Origin: Phytophthora quininea
Lineage: Eukaryota > Oomycota > Peronosporomycetes > Peronosporales > Peronosporaceae
NCBI GenBank assembly: GCA_011947345.1
Contig: JAAVTG010000397.1
Span: 1-51,229, forward strand
Direction: 5' to 3'
DNA length: 51,229 bases
The first letter of the stretch is position 1. The number at the start of each line of letters is the position of its first letter. Shown piece by piece: positions 45,495 to 51,229 of the stretch. The notes beneath the pieces are model-generated. The model searched no databases. It saw only the letters and a program-made list of their open reading frames with translations, and had not been told where the DNA came from. A program made the position numbers and the translations under genes.

Positions 45495-47687
45495 TCATTT
45501 CCGAAGTAGCTGGCGAAACTTTTCCTGGGTCGTTGTTAGTGTCTGCAACTCTTTCAAAATCCGTTCCATGCCGAGAGGATTCATCGTAGTCTCTTGACAC
45601 GAGATTGGGGCAAATTGAGAACGAGGGCTACTTTCGACAGAGCGAGACACTTTCTGTGGCACACGAGAATCCTCAACAAAGTCTAAAAACGCGAGGTAGT
45701 TAATGTTGCCGTTCTTGTCGTCGAACTTGGCAGCAAGCAACTTCGCATCGAAATCGCCGAGAGTGACTTTAAGATGGTCGAATACGAGCTGGAATTCCTT
45801 CAACGACAGCACTCCTTGATCGGTGCGATCGAATCGCTGAAACAGAGTCCTCACATTGCGACTCGCAGTGTCAGAACTTTTCCGGTTTCGCCACCTTTTG
45901 AGGAACGTTTCTTGGTTGAAAAATCCCCACAGCAGTTCTACGAAGTCGATCTCACCACTGTCGTCGGCATCGAAACGTTTGAAGAGTGCAGCGATCTGCT
46001 CCCGACTCAGCTCAACTGCGTCTCCTGTGCCAAGATCACGAAGTATACGCTGGAATTCGTTGTTGTTGAGCGTTCCACTTCGATCGACATCATATCGACG
46101 AAAAATATCGACGCTGTTCCCAGCCTGCAGCAAGCGACGAATTTTACGCAACGCACTTTCCAGCGTAGTATCGTTGGCGACTTGACTCGCTTCTTGAACG
46201 CCACGGCGCCGCCCATCGAGATCGTAAACTAGATTTCGTTTGCTCGTGTCGCTGTTGATTAGTTGCATCTCCTGAGCCGAAAGTGGTCCAGGTCCTAGCT
46301 TCACGAAACCATATTGAGTCTTTTCAGTATTGCCGACAACCGCTCGCGCTGCTCGCTTGAATCGCTGCTGTTCGTGACGAGCAGAGATAAATGCCTGCTT
46401 GACTCGAAACTGCGTGGCTTGCAGTTCCTCGCGGTACTCGAGTGTATCCGCGATCAGTTGCCGAATTTCTCGAGCATCGCGTCGCTTTTGATCGTTCAAG
46501 CGCAGTTTGCGTGCTGTCTCTTTCATTAGTCGGGACTGGCGAAGTTTCGCCATTTGTTGCACCTGCTCATGTTGCTGTTTTGCAGCCTGTAAATCCCGTC
46601 GCGAAGCCAGCAGTTCCTTGTGGAAATTTCGCTTGTCCTCAGTCCATTCGTTTGATGGTTCAGCCGGCCGCAGCACGTCGACTGAAGGAATTCGAGGGTT
46701 CATGTGGACGACTGTAGCCCGAAGTGTTTGTTTCTCCCTCCGTTCGCTTGTACTTGATGACACACTACCCACGCTACGACTGCTGCTTCTGCGAGATGTC
46801 AATCTTCCAGTCGACAACTTATTCTGCAATCCGATTTTGTTAGCATCCAACGAGCGCCTCGAACTGTTCGATCGCACAGTCGGTGGAGGATGAATACTAT
46901 TTGCTGATCTTGTTCTTTGCACTGCGACTTTCGGAATCACTTCGACCTCCTCTTCATCGTTTGTCTTGGGCGGCGAACTAAAATCTCCGAAGTATTCAAC
47001 GTTGTCGTATAGAGGTGGGAAATCCTCATCGTCCGTCTCATCGATCTCGTCCTCGTACGGTGGTAAATCCTCGTTGTCCGTCTCATCGATCTCGCCTTCG
47101 TACGGTGGTAAAGCTTCGTCCTCCATTTCGCCGTCACTGCCGTCGTCTACTCCATTTTCCTCTGTATCCAGGTCGGCATCTTCGCTCTCGTCTACAACCA
47201 AGTTGTAGCCCGCTCCTTCTTCGCCGCACAGACATACTGTCCAAGCAGCAATCTGCTCGTCCTTGAATGTATCTTCGGGAGAGGCCAAGATCATCCGTGC
47301 TAGTATCCACCTCGCCAGGTCTTCTTTCGGTGGGGTGTCCACTCGACCCCCACCGGCCAGCCACTTTTGCATACGCAGGTCCAGAAGTTCCTGCTTATCG
47401 TCTGCAGTTTCTCCACTCGGCGGGCGACTTCTGCCTGCCTCGCTGCCGACGAACGCAAACTCAAAGCTCGCAGCATCTGCCGCTGGGTAACGCATCGCGT
47501 CAGTCGCTTGCAATCTCTTCCTTGTCTGCTTTTCTCTGGCGGCTGCTGCAGCAGCTCCAACTCGAAGCACATCGCGAACTCGGGCGAGCGCTGCTCGGTT
47601 ACAGTCGCAATCGCTTGGATGCATCGCTGCTGCTTGGGGTCGTGGTGCCAGGGTGCCATCGCCAAGCGGAAGGGGTCGCTCGTCCAT
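45495..47687 (-). CDS. Four-EF-hand protein with acidic repeat and coiled coil
   Basis: This single open frame of 730 residues has no break. The N-terminal 150 residues are open but weakly supported. Then comes a highly acidic section with three tandem units (PPYEGEIDETDNEDL, PPYEDEIDETDDEDF). A Ser/Arg-rich part follows, then a charged helical region (ELLASRRDLQAAKQQHEQVQ) likely to form a coiled coil. Four EF-hands end the protein: DVDRSGTLNNNEF, DADDSGEIDFVEL, DRTDQGVLSLKEF and DDKNGNINYLAF. The first two loops keep most calcium ligands; the last two are partly degenerate. It is probably a calcium-responsive structural or flagellar protein. I do not recognise an orthologue. Confidence 0.78.
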   Translation of the reverse strand: MDERPLPLGDGTLAPRPQAAAMHPSDCDCNRAALARVRDVLRVGAAAAAAREKQTRKRLQATDAMRYPAADAASFEFAFVGSEAGRSRPPSGETADDKQELLDLRMQKWLAGGGRVDTPPKEDLARWILARMILASPEDTFKDEQIAAWTVCLCGEEGAGYNLVVDESEDADLDTEENGVDDGSDGEMEDEALPPYEGEIDETDNEDLPPYEDEIDETDDEDFPPLYDNVEYFGDFSSPPKTNDEEEVEVIPKVAVQRTRSANSIHPPPTVRSNSSRRSLDANKIGLQNKLSTGRLTSRRSSSRSVGSVSSSTSERREKQTLRATVVHMNPRIPSVDVLRPAEPSNEWTEDKRNFHKELLASRRDLQAAKQQHEQVQQMAKLRQSRLMKETARKLRLNDQKRRDAREIRQLIADTLEYREELQATQFRVKQAFISARHEQQRFKRAARAVVGNTEKTQYGFVKLGPGPLSAQEMQLINSDTSKRNLVYDLDGRRRGVQEASQVANDTTLESALRKIRRLLQAGNSVDIFRRYDVDRSGTLNNNEFQRILRDLGTGDAVELSREQIAALFKRFDADDSGEIDFVELLWGFFNQETFLKRWRNRKSSDTASRNVRTLFQRFDRTDQGVLSLKEFQLVFDHLKVTLGDFDAKLLAAKFDDKNGNINYLAFLDFVEDSRVPQKVSRSVESSPRSQFAPISCQETTMNPLGMERILKELQTLTTTQEKFRQLLRK
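47009..47130 (-). repeat. In-frame 45-bp tandem repeat (acidic units)
   Basis: Three imperfect copies at a 45-bp period, for example GTCCGTCTCATCGATCTCG starting at 47031 and 47076. The period keeps frame and encodes the PPYE-EIDETD-ED units of the EF-hand protein. Confidence 0.75.
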
Positions 47688-47961
47688 CGGAACGTATCGT
47701 CAGTCAGATCCATGGGGCAATGCGTAGCCACCTGAGCCGGAGGCCGCAGCAGCGGTGTCGGACCACTTGCAAGACACGCGCAATGCACCCTGCCAGCTGT
47801 TTCTTGTACTGGAATAAACAATTGGCTGCTTGAAATGAAACTGCTCCAAAGGTATGAACAGTATCCCTACACTTTTGGATGTATCCATCTGGATGAAGAG
47901 CTGGTCTGGCAGCCTCGGACAGGAAACTGCAGGACAGTCCACTCACAATTCAAGAAGAGCG

Positions 47962-50385
47962 ATGGCGCGTGGACTGCACGTCGCTTTGCTGCTGCTGGCG
48001 GCGCTGCTGGTGTCCTCGACGCTCGCAAGAGATGGAGTCTCTCACCCCGTGCTCATCATGCCGGGCTTTGCGTCCTCGCAACTGCAGTCCTGGAGCCACC
48101 ACCGATGCGAGACTGGATTCCGCAAGAACTTGTACCGGGACGTCAATATTGGCGACCGTACGTTGCAGCACTAGCAATGAAGCTGACAAACGAACTGACC
48201 GGTGAAATATAGGGATCTGGCTCGACGTCGCTCGAGTATTGGCGCAGAGCGACTGTTGGGTGCGATGTATGAAGCTCGACCTCACGACGCAGGACGAGCT
48301 GGAGTGCAAGCTCCGGTACGTGGATGCATAATAGAGGTCTTTTGGAGTCGAAGCTCATGGATTGGATCGACGATGGCAGAGCTACCCCAGGACTAGAAGG
48401 CGTTTCGGAACTGGACCCAGGCCTCGTGACCGGTCCGCTGTCTAATGTGTGGGGCAGCGTGATCCGCGACATCATTCAGCACTTCGAGCTGGATCAGGAG
48501 CAGCTCATCATCGCGTCGTACGACTGGCGGATACCGCCGAGCAAGCTGCAGCAGCGGGACAAGTACTTTTCGTCGCTCAAGAAGAAAAGTGATGTTGTTG
48601 AGAGTTTCAGGTGTCTTAGTCGTACGCTGCTGACTCTTCAATTGTTTTTCGTTTTTTCTAGTCGAGCATGCTGTAGAACTTCACGGGATCGACAATGGGG
48701 GCTTGTCATCATCGCGCACTCTATGGGGAACCAAGTGCTCCGATACTTTTGGAGTGGCTGAAAGACGAGGTCGGACGGAACCACTGGCAGGAGTGGATCG
48801 ACCACCACATCTCCGCCTACTTCGCGGTGGGTTCGCCGCTACTTGGCAGCGGGCTGACCCTTGAGCTAGTCTCCTCGGGCTTCACAGAGGGTCTCCCAGT
48901 CACACTGAGCGAGATGCGGAAACTCGTCGTGACTTTCGGTCCGTATTGAAGGCTTCACTTGTAAATGTCTTCGCCATTGACTTGTATTGTGCCATTGCAG
49001 GTTCCATCATGAACTTCATGCCGATCCCTTCGGGTCTGAACTCGACCAAAGACGAGGAAGTGCTCATTACAATACGCACGCAGCAAGGGCTAATCCCAGG
49101 GGATGGCCAAGAAATCGTTCGTAATTACACCAGCACCGAGGTCGCCTCGGGACAACTTTTCCGCGATATGTCACGACACGACCCAGTTTTCAGCGAGCTT
49201 GAAACGATGCGGCAGAAATTTTACACGGAGGACGAAGTGCTGGACTTCCTTGTACCTTGGGAGCGTCCACCGATCGCCTCTGTTTACAGCGTCTACGGCG
49301 TCAATGTGCCGGTAAGTTTTAAATTACTTTGTTGGCTTAACGGCTTTCTAATCTTGTGGTGTGCTGTTTAGACGAAAACATTTTACGAGTATGAAAATGG
49401 AGACACACCTGGAAACTGGTATCAACTCCAGTACAATGATGAGGAAGGCGCCGATGCCAACTGCGGCAAGACGGGGATGGCACCGTGTCGTACCATTCAC
49501 TTTCGTGGGCTCACACCTGGTTAGGCTCTGAAGGTTCCTCTGTGCGAGTCACACAAACTCCGCAGTCCGTTTACTTTTCTACAGCCAACATTACGCGAGT
49601 GCGAGGCTGTACGAGATGCCAACAATCATCACGCGGAGTACTCGCTGCTGAAAGGAAGCAGTCGCTCTGCGATGCAGATAACAGGACGTCGCCGTATGTT
49701 GCCTCGAGTTTCTTTGCGGGACTGTTTGGACCGCTAAATCACGATAGAATCACCTTCTTTGAGACGTCCAAGGAAGTGGATGGAGATTCGTACTCGGTAC
49801 GTGCTTTTCCGTGGCGAGTAGAACTGTAATGCTGATATTGTTGCGGATGTATTCTTTACAGACTGGTGTGTGGGAAATCGATGGGGTGGGCCATCGAGAC
49901 ATTCTGTCAAATCCAGCATTTCTCCGTGAGCTACGAGCAGAGCTGCGTCATATATTCAACGGGAAAACAAACTCTGACAAGGTACAATTGCTTCATAATT
50001 TCACCACACGAAGATACTAACTTATTGTTGACATATGCCGCAGTCATCTCGACCACCGGTGATTGACAGCGACTGCTACTGGAACTACCGCCACGCCCAC
50101 TGCGAGTTCCCACAATTTTGTGAATACCGATACGTCTTCGGAGACGTCACATTCGATCAGTCCTGCCGTATTCGTCTGGCTAAGGACAAGTTGACCCCTT
50201 CAACACTCCCCTTCATGGGAGTTTCGGCATCAGACGTCATCGATGAGCCTGCAGAGTTCTCCATTGTCGGACCCTACTGCTCCGCGCCATGCATGCCAGT
50301 CAGTGACTCGTCACCTGGAGGAACGATGTCTTCTACCAGCTACACTGTCATCGGCTCTCTTCAACAAGAGCCGTTGGTAACATGA
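47962..50385 (+). CDS. LCAT/PDAT-like acyltransferase (secretory)
   Basis: Start at 47962 gives a signal peptide (LHVALLLLAALLVSSTLA) and then HPVLIMPGFASSQLQSW, the family's opening strand and loop. Exon 2 starts at 48213 (WLDVARVLAQSDCWVRCMKL). The catalytic serine sits in GLVIIAHSMGNQVLRYF (about 48700-48755), built across a lost G and a lost T. The catalytic His is probably in YHSLSWAHTWLG (about 49490). Splice sites include 48158-48212 and a GTAAGT donor at 49311. A cysteine-rich tail (CYWNYRHAHCEF, CEYRYVFGD) follows the last intron and ends at 50385. LCAT/PDAT enzymes move an acyl chain from phospholipid to sterol or diacylglycerol. At least five bases appear to be missing; exon ends between 49560 and 49800 are uncertain. 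Confidence 0.8.
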
Positions 50386-50510
50386 GAAGGCTGAGCTTTC
50401 GTAGAAGTCCCGTAGCAATTAACCTAATTGGCAGCAAAGTAGAACAATTTATTCACAGCTTACCGGTATGCTTTCAGACTTGACGTGCGCTTGCTGGGCT
50501 GTCAGTTGTC

Positions 50511-51229
50511 TTATTGAAGCAGAGCGTCGGCGTGGTGGTTGACGTGATCCTCGATGAAAGACGCGATGAAGTAGTAGCTGTGGTCGTATCCATCCTGAAA
50601 ATAAATGCACCAGGCACTGTTATCATCACACAATTCTCTCGGCAGTACTGCCGTATCGATTCGTACCTGCATACGGAGCGTCAACTTCTGACCCACGGAC
50701 TGGCACGCCGCCTGCAAAGACATGAGTTGTTAGCATATTCGCCTTCAGTTATCATTTCAATCGATACAAAAGCGAACCTCAAACGCTTCGGGAAGGAGCT
50801 GCTTGTCCTGGTAGAAATTGTCCTCACGACCTTGATCGATCAGAATGGACTGCGTAATAGGTCCTTGGTCGAGGATCAGTTGCGTCGCATCATAATCCTA
50901 CACATATCGAAAACCCAACACAATTTAGGCGATATCTCGTAGCGAAATATTCACCACTCCAACCAACCTTCCAGGTCTCCTGATCCGTTCCCAAGTAGCC
51001 CGTGAACGCCTTAATCCCCCAGGGACACTGACTCGGGTGAGAAATCGGTGCAAACGCCGAGATGGACGTGTACTGGGTCTGCACTTAAAAGTGTCATCAG
51101 TCTAAGCTGACCAATAAAAACGCAGTCATATTCCACCTACCGGGTTGCGGATCCCGAGCACGAGAGCTCCGTGGCCTCCCATAGAGTGTCCCATGATGGA
51201 CATCTTGTCCTCCAGCACTGGGAAGTTGG
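50511..51229 (-). CDS. S-formylglutathione hydrolase (partial, cut by right edge)
   Basis: Only the 3' part is in the window. Exons: 50511-50594, 50667-50711, 50778-50897, 50968-51079 and 51141-51229 onward. The nucleophile motif [10 protein letters not shown] lies at the right edge. Then come [54 protein letters not shown] and finally [13 protein letters not shown], with the catalytic His. This esterase hydrolyses S-formylglutathione to formate and glutathione, the second step of formaldehyde detoxification in the cytosol. Introns are 57-72 nt. No frame break is seen. The acid of the triad should be the Asp in ILIDQGRED. Confidence 0.9.

Noticed and set aside
48301..48345. A 19-nt intron (GTACGT...AATAG) in the LCAT gene
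   Set aside because: It is far shorter than any other intron here (55 nt or more); two lost bases explain the frame change better.

Overview
The window is nuclear DNA from an oomycete, most likely a Phytophthora-like member of the Peronosporales. I cannot name a species. Nearly all introns are 55-75 nt with clean GT...AG ends, and neighbouring genes are often only 60-250 bp apart. The gene set is eukaryotic: site-1 protease, a DHHC acyltransferase, an RP2 homologue, a DEK-like protein and an LCAT. SURNod19, TIR-ankyrin and C69 peptidase genes and a gene-sparse block of decayed transposons add to the oomycete picture.

Left gene-dense block (about 1.1-19.9 kb). In order: SURNod19-like membrane protein (+), RBM34/Nop12-like nucleolar RNA-binding protein (-), DEK-like chromatin protein with six introns (-), a four-helix membrane protein with ankyrin repeats and two TIR domains (+), a tandem set of PHOSPHO-type HAD phosphatase modules of which two are fused in one gene (-), DHHC palmitoyltransferase (-), RP2/TBCC-domain protein (-), UDP-glycosyltransferase (+), a STE-type protein kinase with a possible N-myristoyl site (-) and a trihelix-like protein (-).

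Middle block (about 19.9-30.4 kb). I find no intact gene here. It holds a decayed reverse transcriptase/RNase H relic, a broken Tc1/mariner transposase, AT-rich sequence, and a well-preserved 245-bp tRNA-derived SINE flanked by a perfect 16-bp target-site duplication.

Right gene-dense block (30.4 kb to the end). In order: HU-like/EF-hand/IQ protein (-), gamma-glutamylcyclotransferase-like protein (-), site-1 protease (+), SpoU-type methyltransferase (+), ankyrin/FYVE-like zinc-finger protein (-), C69 dipeptidase with a C-terminal anchor (+), Qri7/OSGEPL1-like tRNA t6A enzyme (+), a 730-residue EF-hand protein (-), LCAT/PDAT-like acyltransferase (+), and S-formylglutathione hydrolase (-, cut by the right edge).

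An important caveat for any reader: at least 14 of these genes carry reading-frame breaks. Almost all are repaired by adding one missing base, usually inside a short homopolymer. Most gene models then give exon totals exactly divisible by three. I read this as base drop-out in the assembly, not as mass pseudogenisation. Protein lengths marked 'corrected' assume this; no corrected sequence is written out.

The most unusual protein is the membrane-ankyrin-TIR-TIR gene at 6391-9709. Its first TIR keeps the glutamate expected of an NAD-cleaving enzyme. Its second has glutamine at the aligned position, which suggests an active/inactive pair.
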